Source of the DNA: Legionellaceae bacterium
Lineage (GTDB): Bacteria; Pseudomonadota; Gammaproteobacteria; Legionellales; Legionellaceae
Length of the DNA: 64,000 nucleotides
Direction of reading: 5' to 3'
Assembly (NCBI GenBank): GCA_029210085.1
Contig: JARGPP010000003.1
Span: 32,333 to 96,332, forward strand
This document shows, piece by piece, positions 57,257-64,000 of the stretch (positions are counted from its first letter, which is position 1; each line of letters begins with the position of its first letter). Under the pieces are notes generated by a model. It was not told the origin of the DNA. It saw nothing but the letters and a program-made list of their open reading frames with translations, and searched no databases. Position numbers and translations under genes: made by a program.

Positions 57257-58003
57257 ATGAAGAAATGGCTTATTTTTTGTTTTGTTTTTTGTTTTTCACA
57301 CATGTCCTGTGCAGAAAAGCCCCCACTTCGTGTCGCGCTTGTGGGATTTGCCCCTCCTTTTGTAATGCAAAGTCATTCAAACCAATTTTATGGGTTCGAT
57401 ATTGAAATCATGGAATATGTTTGTAAACGACTTGAACGCCGCTGTGAATACATGCCGATGACTTTTGAAAATTTATTACCCACGCTCATCGCACAAAAAG
57501 CTGATGTGGCAATTGGTGGTATTATTATCACATTAAAACGCTCAAGAGTTGTTCGCTTTTCAACACCTTACATGGTCAGCAAAGTGCAGTTTATTGCAAC
57601 AGATAAAGCTAAGATAGACCCTCCTTTCGATTTAAAACAACTTTCCGGAAAAAAAATTGGCCTATTAAGTGGCGGTTCTTTTGAGCGCACCATTCGATTT
57701 ATGGATATAAAAAAACCAAAAATATTTTCTTTCCCACAAGACAGCGAAATTATTCATGCATTGCAAATTAACACAATTTCACTCGCTCTTTTGACAGCCC
57801 CTAAAGTCCGCTATTGGCAAAGCAACACCTCTGGAATATTTAAACCCATTGGAAAACCCTTCCCTGTAGGCTTTGGCTTTGCTGTTGCAATTAATCCCGC
57901 AGATACCACACTCATCAGAGAAGTCGACCTGGCACTTTTAGATTACCAAGATAGTGACGAGTATAAACAAAACTATAATATGTACATCAAAAGTGATTTT
58001 TAA
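57257..58003 (+). CDS. Periplasmic amino-acid-type substrate-binding protein
   Basis: Solute-binding protein family 3, 248 residues. Signal peptide MKKWLIFCFVFCFSHMSCAE with cleavage likely after SCA. The mature protein shows PLRVALVGFAPPFVMQSHSN, FDIEIMEYVCKRLERRCEY (about 51-69), LIAQKADVAIGGIIITLKRS (about 78-97) and VRFSTPYM, a typical polar amino-acid binding pattern. No permease or ATPase gene is adjacent, so the transporter partner lies elsewhere or the protein is solitary. Ligand unknown. Confidence 0.88.
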   Translation: MKKWLIFCFVFCFSHMSCAEKPPLRVALVGFAPPFVMQSHSNQFYGFDIEIMEYVCKRLERRCEYMPMTFENLLPTLIAQKADVAIGGIIITLKRSRVVRFSTPYMVSKVQFIATDKAKIDPPFDLKQLSGKKIGLLSGGSFERTIRFMDIKKPKIFSFPQDSEIIHALQINTISLALLTAPKVRYWQSNTSGIFKPIGKPFPVGFGFAVAINPADTTLIREVDLALLDYQDSDEYKQNYNMYIKSDF

Positions 58004-58065
58004 TGTTCTACCTTGAATTCAGGGTAAAAAAAGCCTAGAGCCTGTATAGGTGAATGATTTTTTGA

Positions 58066-58136
58066 CGTCATTTATCAAAAAGTTGAAGTGTAACGCCGCA
58101 ACATTGGGATAACCATTCCCACAAAACTAAATGACG
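58066..58136. repeat. Structured intergenic element with nested inverted repeats
   Basis: CGTCATTTA (58066-58074) pairs with TAAATGACG (58128-58136), enclosing GGGAT...ATTCCC (58106-58120). Between convergent genes, in a 214-base spacer. It resembles a repeat or structured RNA but no second copy was noticed in the window. Confidence 0.45.
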
Positions 58137-58217
58137 GCGCCCACAGTTCATAATAACTACAAAAGATAAGGTTTATCCTGCTTATCTCAATAGCCTTGTT
58201 CTCAAAGTCTGACACTT

Positions 58218-59669
58218 TTAATAAGTGACAAAGTTACTGGCCGCCTCGGTTTCTTCTATTCCTGAAGAGGAGCACTGAGTCTCAAACTCATACCCGATTA
58301 GCGTTGTTTTGCAGCCCATGATTGTTGAGCTATAGCCGTCTGCGACTGCTTTAAGCCCTAACCCCCAACCCACAGTTATGTAACCTTGAACATCCTGACC
58401 AAAATAACTAGGGTCTGATACAGCACTCACATCTTTATCAGCAACATAAGCTGATTCGCACGTCACGCTCACAGAGTTCGGCATACCACAAAATGATATC
58501 ACTTTCCCCTGTACAAACATCATCTTATCAGAACCATCCATCAATTCTATTTGTCGTAAAGATTGAGGTGCCAAAGTGTCTGATGGCAACCTTTGCATTA
58601 CATCGGTAGATGCAGGAGGCATTGCAAACACACGAGGCATGGCAGATAGTTCAACCCCATCTACTAAGCCTGTAACCGTGACCTCCTCAACAAAAGCAAA
58701 GCTTCGGTTGTCTGCAGCAGGAGTGAACTTAAATAGCTTGCCACCTTTGCTCGCCGTATAAAAATGGTCCGCACCTGGAGGGGAAAACATCCACTCAATA
58801 CCCAATGAACCCGTGAGTCCAGTAAGATTTAACGGCATCAATCCGCTTTCAGCCGCTCCCGTATCAGGGGCTACATCCACATAATAAACGGCTGTAGCCG
58901 TTGCGACATAAACAGCAGCACCTAATGGATCTGCGTATATAGACACTACAGGAGATGACAGGCTACTTAAGTCAATACCACTGCTTTGTATCTTCTGAGG
59001 CTTTGCTGTCTTTGTATTTAAAGCATATCGATCTATTTCTTGCAGACCTGTGGTAACATTTATTGCAAGTGAGTATCCCCAGACAGAAGCCAATGGAGAT
59101 GATTGAGCGATTACGCGGCGGCCAAGGTCAGCGGTTACACTCGCCCTTTCACCAAACGAGGTCTCTCCTGTTTGAGGGTAGGTTTTCATCATGCCACTAG
59201 ACGTTGTATAACTGAACATCGGGTTAGTATTTATTACTATGCGCTGAGCGGCAGCTGGAGCAAGGTATGCTTTTGTTTTAATACTCTGAGCTGGACCTCT
59301 AAATGCCAAAACTGCTGGTGAATAACGTCCTTTCCTATAAAAGCGCGAAAGACGAGAAGCAGTAGATACAGCTATTGCATCCCAAGTGCTAAAGCGCAGT
59401 GATTGAGTAACAAAAGCTCTTTTTCGTTGCACGGCCGATTCTAAATGAAATATTCCAGAGCGACTAAAATCAAAAGCCGCCGCAGTCATAGACAAAGGAA
59501 GGTCAATAGAAGCCTGCTCGTAACTACTTTGAGTAAAACTATCATTAGGGGCAAGAAAAACTTTAGAAAACAGTGTGCGCGCGCTCAGTAGCTCAGAAGA
59601 TTGCGCATTCAGTGTTAAAGCTGTTGACAGTAAAGCTGTAGATAAACAAAAACATGTTATTTTTCTCAT
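58218..59669 (-). CDS. Exported protein of unknown function, 483 residues
   Basis: Signal peptide MRKITCFCLSTALLSTALTL with cleavage likely near NAQSS (about 23). The mature protein has IYADPLGAAVYVATATAVYY, GSLGIEWMFSPPGADHFYTA and GGKLFKFTPAADNRSFAFVE, the sort of strand-turn repeats seen in beta-propellers, and four C-terminal cysteines (CGMPNSVSVTC and CKTTLIGYEFETQC) that may form disulphides. No known family. A 7-bp inverted repeat CCAGTCC/GGACTGG at 59683-59689 and 59714-59720 lies just upstream. Possibly surface-exposed or secreted by a type II pathway, inference. Confidence 0.75.
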   Translation of the reverse strand: MRKITCFCLSTALLSTALTLNAQSSELLSARTLFSKVFLAPNDSFTQSSYEQASIDLPLSMTAAAFDFSRSGIFHLESAVQRKRAFVTQSLRFSTWDAIAVSTASRLSRFYRKGRYSPAVLAFRGPAQSIKTKAYLAPAAAQRIVINTNPMFSYTTSSGMMKTYPQTGETSFGERASVTADLGRRVIAQSSPLASVWGYSLAINVTTGLQEIDRYALNTKTAKPQKIQSSGIDLSSLSSPVVSIYADPLGAAVYVATATAVYYVDVAPDTGAAESGLMPLNLTGLTGSLGIEWMFSPPGADHFYTASKGGKLFKFTPAADNRSFAFVEEVTVTGLVDGVELSAMPRVFAMPPASTDVMQRLPSDTLAPQSLRQIELMDGSDKMMFVQGKVISFCGMPNSVSVTCESAYVADKDVSAVSDPSYFGQDVQGYITVGWGLGLKAVADGYSSTIMGCKTTLIGYEFETQCSSSGIEETEAASNFVTY

Positions 59670-59924
59670 AACGATTGATCAACCAGTCCATTTGGCAATT
59701 CTCTCAACATAAAGGACTGGAGATATTATCGCAAGCATTTATTTTATTTTTATAATATTTTATTCATATCATTACGAGAAGTGTATTGACACAATAATCT
59801 CGTACATAAAAAGTATTGCTCTCAATATCTACTCAGAAAAACAGGTGACTACACCTACGGGCTCACAATGACAGAAGACTAGGCGCTGTTAACAATTCAC
59901 CTCGACAGAACCTCATAAAACCCT

Positions 59925-59957
59925 GTATAATTCGTTCTTTTTTTGAACGTATTATAC
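59925..59957 (+). promoter_or_regulatory. rimO promoter overlapped by a 13-bp inverted repeat
   Basis: GTATAATTCGTTC (59925-59937) and GAACGTATTATAC (59945-59957) differ at one pair and are separated by seven T. The left arm contains TATAAT, which could be the -10 of rimO; the repeat ends 13 bases before the ATG. It may be an operator, or a terminator hairpin read from upstream. Confidence 0.5.
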
Positions 59958-59970
59958 GAGTAACCAAACC

Positions 59971-61239
59971 ATGAATCATCGAGTAGGATTTGTTAGTCTC
60001 GGGTGCCCTAAAGCTTTAGTCGATTCAGAGCGCATTATCACGCAATTACGCGCCCAAGGATATGAGCTCGTCCAAACTTTTCAAGATGCTGGTATTGTCA
60101 TTATTAACACCTGTGGCTTTATTGATTCTGCTGTTGAAGAATCATTAAATACGATAAAAGAAGCCATGACTGAAAATGGTCGTGTGATTGTTACCGGTTG
60201 TCTGGGTGCTAAAGCAGATATTATAAAAAAAGCCTGCCCTGATGTATTACATATTAGCGGTGCTCATGCTTATGAAGAAGTCGTACGTGCTGTGCACAGA
60301 CACCTCCCCCCACCCAAAGACCCTTTCACTCAGCTGATTCCACCTGAGGGCATTAAACTCACACCACGGCACTATGCTTACCTTAAAATATCAGAAGGCT
60401 GTAATCATAAGTGTACCTTTTGTATTATTCCAAGCATGCGAGGCAAACTGCAAAGTTACCCTTTTGAAAATGTTTTAAAAGATGCGAAACGCCTTAAAGA
60501 AGCAGGTGTTCGTGAACTTTTAGTCATTGCACAAGACACCAGTGCATATGGTTTAGATACGGGAAAACTCAAGTTTTATGATTTATGTGAGGCTTTAAGT
60601 GAGTTGGGCATTTGGGTTCGCCTGCATTATGTCTATCCTTACCCACATGTCGATCATATTATTCCGCTGATGCGAGATGGTAATCTTTTGCCTTATTTGG
60701 ATATCCCACTGCAACACGCAAGCCCGAGACTCCTGAAAGCCATGCGGCGACCTGCCAATGCAGAAAATACCCTCGAACGTATTGCAAAGTGGCGTAGCGT
60801 TTGTCCTGACATCACCCTTCGCTCAACCTTTATTGTCGGTTTTCCTGGCGAAACAGATGAAGAATTTGACGAGCTATTAACCTTTTTAAAAGCAGCAAAA
60901 CTAGATCGTGTAGGTGCTTTCCAATACTCACCCGTTCAAGGTGCACGAGCAAATGACCTTGCTGAGCCTGTTCCAGATAACCTAAAGGCAGAGCGTTTTG
61001 ATGCCTTCATGAGTCTACAAGCAGATATTAGTCGAGATAAATTATGTGAAAAAATTGGAACGCAACAAACTGTTTTAATCGATGCGATTGAAGAAGACCG
61101 CGTGATAGCCCGAAGTACAGCCGACGCCCCTGAAATTGATGGGTTGGTTTATCTCCCACCTCATCATCACTTTAAACCAGGGGAATTTGCCAACGTCATT
61201 ATCACAGATAGCGATGATTATGATTTATATGGTGAGTGA
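59971..61239 (+). CDS. rimO: Ribosomal protein S12 methylthiotransferase RimO
   Basis: Radical SAM methylthiotransferase of 422 residues that modifies Asp88 of S12. N-terminal UPF0004 domain: [20 protein letters not shown] with Cys9, [14 protein letters not shown] and [10 protein letters not shown]. The radical SAM cluster CxxxCxxC is in [19 protein letters not shown] (about 141-159), with [12 protein letters not shown] and [18 protein letters not shown], and a TRAM domain at the C-terminus. Length is slightly short of the 440 usual but complete. Confidence 0.96.
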   Translation: MNHRVGFVSLGCPKALVDSERIITQLRAQGYELVQTFQDAGIVIINTCGFIDSAVEESLNTIKEAMTENGRVIVTGCLGAKADIIKKACPDVLHISGAHAYEEVVRAVHRHLPPPKDPFTQLIPPEGIKLTPRHYAYLKISEGCNHKCTFCIIPSMRGKLQSYPFENVLKDAKRLKEAGVRELLVIAQDTSAYGLDTGKLKFYDLCEALSELGIWVRLHYVYPYPHVDHIIPLMRDGNLLPYLDIPLQHASPRLLKAMRRPANAENTLERIAKWRSVCPDITLRSTFIVGFPGETDEEFDELLTFLKAAKLDRVGAFQYSPVQGARANDLAEPVPDNLKAERFDAFMSLQADISRDKLCEKIGTQQTVLIDAIEEDRVIARSTADAPEIDGLVYLPPHHHFKPGEFANVIITDSDDYDLYGE

Positions 61240-61344
61240 TTGACTTTATCAAAAAATAGACTTAAAGACCCACGCTTTACATCATGTCAATTGATTTAAA
61301 TAGTCTATGATAATAGAAGCTATTTTTATTGCACGGAGAAATAT

Positions 61345-61566
61345 ATGCCTAATGACAAAAGCAGTGATACACCCAATGAAAATTCAGGGGAGCCATCTAC
61401 AGCAAATAAAAGAATAGATGCACATAAAGCCTGGGAAAAGTTTCGAAAAGAAGCTGAAAATCTAATTGAAAAAAGCGTTCAAGGATACAACCGCTGGGAC
61501 AAAGGTCGTAATTTTGACGAGCATGATGACACAAAAAAAGAGGATTCTAATGGGCCTCGACCATAA
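61345..61566 (+). CDS. Small hydrophilic protein with VQGY motif, 73 residues
   Basis: Starts MPNDKSSDTPNENSGEPSTA after a CGGAG ribosome-binding sequence 8 bases before the ATG. Residues 29-51, AWEKFRKEAENLIEKSVQGY followed by NRWD, resemble ADAALKDFKAKSKELVDSGVQGYDRFD of the 320-residue protein at 35220 (split here), sharing the helix-then-VQGY(D/N)R(F/W)D pattern. The rest is polar with an acidic tail. Probably a short paralogue or domain; function unknown. It stands just before the convergent 255-residue gene. Confidence 0.65.
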   Translation: MPNDKSSDTPNENSGEPSTANKRIDAHKAWEKFRKEAENLIEKSVQGYNRWDKGRNFDEHDDTKKEDSNGPRP

Positions 61567-61585
61567 TGGCCCATCATAAACATCC

Positions 61586-62353
61586 TTATATAACACGCTG
61601 AAACGCGTCTAACATGCTTTCAAAAGACGGTGCATTCGCAGCACGCCCAAGGAGTGTCTCCGTTTTTTGAGTCAGCATACGTGTTTCGTCTGTTTTTTCT
61701 GTGAGTTGCTCGAGATGATCTTCAATGTGTCCCAATACAGATAAAAGTTTATCAACGACCACTTTATTATTTAGAACACCAATTGAAGCATGATTACTCA
61801 GAGGATGCTTTTCAAGCACAGTCAACATACGATGAATTGCATTCAAGTCGACAACGGGACGTTTGAGTAAAGCTTCAGTTGAAAATAGCATCACCGTCAC
61901 TGAATACGAATAACAATTAGAAATGGCCATATTACATAACTGCTTTTGATTAATCAGCATATCCGCTTCATGAAGCGCTTTTTTAATTTCTTCTTGTGTG
62001 AAAAACACCGCTGTTGGATGCGCTGTAAATCCAAAGTCTCCAGTTAAATATTTTTTTTCATTGTCTGTCCGCGTTGCAAGAATAAAACCATCACGTGCCC
62101 ACATAGATACATCAAAAGGACTCTGACGCCCGTACACCGCAAACGTCGCATTTTCTGGATTGCGAAAAGCAATCGCTGAATGTTTAATCGGTAGGTAAGG
62201 AATAGGAAGTCCATTTTTTTTTGCAAATAATAGTTCAAATACCCCTTCTTTAGGCCATGATTGGAGTGAGCACATCGCCTCAATCGGCACTTGAACTACT
62301 TTATTCAAATTCAATACACTAAAAAAACGTCGTGCTGGAACCAAACCCTTCAT
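61586..62353 (-). CDS. Unknown protein with conserved His and SNCY-Cys motifs, paralogue A
   Basis: 255 residues, unrecognised. Three blocks are shared with the divergent 330-residue protein: block A, FELLFAKKNG... with PIKHSAIAF (His58); block B, YGRQSP (74-79) and TRTDNEK (94-100); block C, TQEEIKKALHEADMLINQKQ followed by LCNMAISNCYSYSV (Cys140 and Cys147). Order here is A-B-C. A conserved His before a conserved Cys in SNCY is reminiscent of permuted papain-like folds (PPPDE, LRAT or NlpC types), which is a hypothesis. The C-terminus is helical. Start has AAGG-type sequence upstream. Confidence 0.6.
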   Translation of the reverse strand: MKGLVPARRFFSVLNLNKVVQVPIEAMCSLQSWPKEGVFELLFAKKNGLPIPYLPIKHSAIAFRNPENATFAVYGRQSPFDVSMWARDGFILATRTDNEKKYLTGDFGFTAHPTAVFFTQEEIKKALHEADMLINQKQLCNMAISNCYSYSVTVMLFSTEALLKRPVVDLNAIHRMLTVLEKHPLSNHASIGVLNNKVVVDKLLSVLGHIEDHLEQLTEKTDETRMLTQKTETLLGRAANAPSFESMLDAFQRVI

Positions 62354-62465
62354 AAAAAAACCTATAAGGTGAAAATAAAAACTAATTGTACTTTATTTTT
62401 GATAACAAAGAAATACTCTTCTACACTTAAGTTAAATCACAAATAAGCTAGCAATAGGTTTTGAT

Positions 62466-63458
62466 ATGCCAAGAATGAGCCCTAATATGCTTAAAACACT
62501 CGGCCGAGCGGCTATGTTAGGCTCTGGTGCAGCAGCCACCTATGTAGGACATGACACAATAGACTATTTCAATCTAAAACGAAGCCTCCCCACATCAGAA
62601 GCACCTATTAGAACAGACAGGCCTACCATTACAGCACAAAATAAAGACTGGACACTCTTCGGCCGACAAAGCCCTGGCTTTGTGCGAGATCCTAAAAAAA
62701 ATCCTAAAGATGTGATACGCAAAAAAATCGTTACATCTCCTCTTATTTTTGATGCGCTTGGCACACGCATGGATAATGAAAAACATTTTGCTCTATTTGA
62801 GGGTACAGATTTTCGTGTTGAGCCTATGACGAGTGATGCTCATGCACCTCAAGTTGATTTGCCTCCTGAAAAAATGAAAAGCACAAACCTCGATGATTTA
62901 CCCGAAGATGCGTTGTATGAAATTGGTTTTGCCCGCAAACAAGGATTTGCAGATTTTACAGAGCACTCCCCTTTTTATCACTCATCTATTGCACTCAGAG
63001 AGATCTCACCTACTAGCCCAGCAAGCGAAGGTGCATTAATCATGACAGGCTCAGAAGTAAGAGATGTCATGAAAAAAACAGATGATTATATTTGCGGAAG
63101 ACAGCACTGTACATTGGTCCAATCAAATTGTTATACAGCCTCAGTGTATGCAATGGGGCAGATGATTGAAACCATTGATGCGCGTTCGGGTGACCCAAGT
63201 GAACACTCTGCAGACATTCAAAAAGTATCTGATGTTATGACCAGTGCCGCCTTTGAAAACTTCGGTCGTGGTATCAGCAATAATGGCGAACTTTCTGATT
63301 TTTTGACAGAAGAAGTCACACCCATCATCAAAAAACACCAAGCACTGACAGCCCAGATTGAAGCCAAAGTTGAAGCTACGCGTGAAACACCATCACAAGA
63401 CAAACCTGATTCATCTCATGATGAAGAAGAACAAAGCAACCATACAAACACAATGTAG
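62466..63458 (+). CDS. Unknown protein with conserved His and SNCY-Cys motifs, paralogue B
   Basis: 330 residues. N-terminus MPRMSPNMLKTLGRAAMLGS is mildly hydrophobic to about residue 28. Block B comes first, LFGRQSPGF (65-72) and TRMDNEKHF (100-108); block A follows, YEIGFARKQG with YHSSIALREI (His172); then block C, MTGSEVRDVMKKTDDYICGR followed by QHCTLVQSNCYTASV (Cys215 and Cys222, same spacing of seven as in the paralogue). Order B-A-C, so two blocks are swapped. The acidic tail ends SSHDEEEQSNHTNTM, like an E-block secretion signal. The YbaB-like gene follows 13 bases after its stop. Confidence 0.6.
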   Translation: MPRMSPNMLKTLGRAAMLGSGAAATYVGHDTIDYFNLKRSLPTSEAPIRTDRPTITAQNKDWTLFGRQSPGFVRDPKKNPKDVIRKKIVTSPLIFDALGTRMDNEKHFALFEGTDFRVEPMTSDAHAPQVDLPPEKMKSTNLDDLPEDALYEIGFARKQGFADFTEHSPFYHSSIALREISPTSPASEGALIMTGSEVRDVMKKTDDYICGRQHCTLVQSNCYTASVYAMGQMIETIDARSGDPSEHSADIQKVSDVMTSAAFENFGRGISNNGELSDFLTEEVTPIIKKHQALTAQIEAKVEATRETPSQDKPDSSHDEEEQSNHTNTM

Positions 63459-63471
63459 GAGGCTATTTCAC

Positions 63472-63873
63472 ATGAATAAACTGACAAGCTTCGAAAATAA
63501 TATTGTTCAAGATAAGAGTAGTGAGATTGAAAAAGAAACTCAAGCAATGCTTGCACAATTTAACACTTTAGAATTTACAGGTACCTCAGAAAAAAAAGAA
63601 GTTACTGTCATGATGAATGGAAACTATGAAGTGCTTGATATTCAATTTGACTCACATCAAAAAAATAATCTTAACACGCTCATTACAGAGGCCTTCAACG
63701 ATGCCTTACAACAAATTGAATTTGAATTAGAGTCTAGACTCGACGGCATAGATTATATGTTTTTTGGGGAAATCATCGAAGCTATTGAAAAACCAGGCGA
63801 CATACAAAATAAGTTTAAAAACAACTTACAGAATAAATTTAAACAACAACCCCTCTCTGATATAGTTGATTAA
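63472..63873 (+). CDS. YbaB/EbfC-like protein, 3' end within IS630
   Basis: 133 residues from MNKLTSFENNIVQDKSSEIE; AGGAGG lies just upstream of the ATG at 63472 and the longer frame is not needed. The middle, EKKEVTVMMNGNYEVLDIQF (about 45-64), and LITEAFNDALQQIEFELE resemble the YbaB/EbfC nucleoid-associated fold, usually about 105 residues. It follows the 330-residue gene by 13 bases, so they form an operon. The last codons (IVD and stop) lie inside the terminal repeat of the IS630 copy that starts at 63863, so the native tail was replaced. Confidence 0.6.
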   Translation: MNKLTSFENNIVQDKSSEIEKETQAMLAQFNTLEFTGTSEKKEVTVMMNGNYEVLDIQFDSHQKNNLNTLITEAFNDALQQIEFELESRLDGIDYMFFGEIIEAIEKPGDIQNKFKNNLQNKFKQQPLSDIVD

Positions 63874-64000
63874 ATTTAAAATGACTTATTTATTGTGTTA
63901 CAATTTCAGATTTTATTATGAGTCATTCATCAGATTTAAGAATAAGGGTTTTGGATTATATTGAAGCGGGCGGTTTGATAAAAACAGCGTGTGATACTTT
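63863..64000 (+). mobile_element. Second IS630-family copy, left end only (cut by window edge)
   Basis: Starts TAGTTGATTAAATTT after a TA at 63861-63862 and aligns with the first 138 bases of the element at 40985 over its entire visible length, without gaps. The transposase start region differs from the first copy at roughly one base in eight, so this is an older, diverged relative, not a recent duplicate. Confidence 0.8.
63918..64000 (+). CDS. IS630-family transposase, N-terminal fragment (runs off window)
   Basis: MSHSSDLRIRVLDYIEAGGL, then IKTACDT, matching the first frame of the transposase at 41041 with a few substitutions (LRVRVLGY there). Only the first 27 codons are in the window. 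Confidence 0.8.
   Translation, partial: MSHSSDLRIRVLDYIEAGGLIKTACDT

Noticed and set aside
62420..62440. CTTAAGTTAAAT between the divergent paralogues as a PmrA box.
   Set aside because: Half-site spacing is wrong on both strands.

Overview
The window looks like a chromosomal segment of an AT-rich, host-associated gammaproteobacterium, most plausibly of the order Legionellales (inference). Pointers are an IcmC/DotE-like inner-membrane component of a Dot/Icm type IVB secretion system (21759-22295), several large proteins of the kind that serve as Dot/Icm substrates, a PmrA-type box before one of them (52911-52927), a fused aspartate kinase/diaminopimelate decarboxylase, and gammaproteobacterial gene orders such as hflK-hflC-purA, rpmB-rpmG and accB-accC-prmA. 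I saw no tRNA, rRNA or CRISPR array.

Layout. 1-8162 (minus) is a surface-polysaccharide locus: wbpA, wbpB, wbpD (cut by the left edge) and wbpE-like genes for a 2,3-diacetamido-2,3-dideoxy-uronic acid nucleotide sugar, two NAD-dependent epimerase-like proteins and an asparagine-synthase-like amidotransferase. It continues without a real gap from purA, hflC and hflK (8182-11565). Then comes a 1741-residue protein of unknown function directly behind trmB (11635-17551), rpmBG (plus), an O-acyltransferase gene broken by one base in a run of eight A (18221-19317), and a mixed housekeeping block to 27428 (hpf, HPr, pssA, IcmC-like, a flavin reductase, class I aldolase, aroQ, accBC, prmA). 27468-30016 holds an SDR with three tiny membrane proteins, an ArsC-like protein and an NTF2-like protein, with two intergenic inverted-repeat elements. 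30349-39343 is housekeeping again (mdh, hemW, plsY, tsaD, lpxH, minC, fadD) with two unknown genes inserted.

From 39421 on the region becomes accessory: unknown exported or anchored proteins, a complete IS630-type element (40985-41905), a FadL-type porin, a tandem pair of serine-hydrolase-like proteins with a large membrane-like insertion (43767-46869) separated by a 274-bp remnant of a Tn5/IS4-type element, then lysAC and an AddA-type helicase-nuclease, a 1093-residue protein with a hydrolase-like C-terminus in which Cys replaces the nucleophilic Ser, mrp, a periplasmic binding protein, an exported 483-residue protein, and rimO. The right end (61345-63873) is a compact cluster of unknown proteins. 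Two divergently transcribed proteins share three conserved blocks, but the order of two blocks is swapped between them. A short protein shares a VQGY motif with the protein at 35220-36182, and a YbaB/EbfC-like protein has last codons supplied by the end of a second, diverged IS630 copy that runs off the window.

The most interesting candidates are the block-swapped, possibly papain-like pair at 61586-63458, the PmrA-box-controlled Cys-hydrolase-like protein, the paired hydrolases with a membrane-like insertion, and the homopolymer-tract switch in the acyltransferase. Functions of the candidate effectors are inference; no searches could be run.
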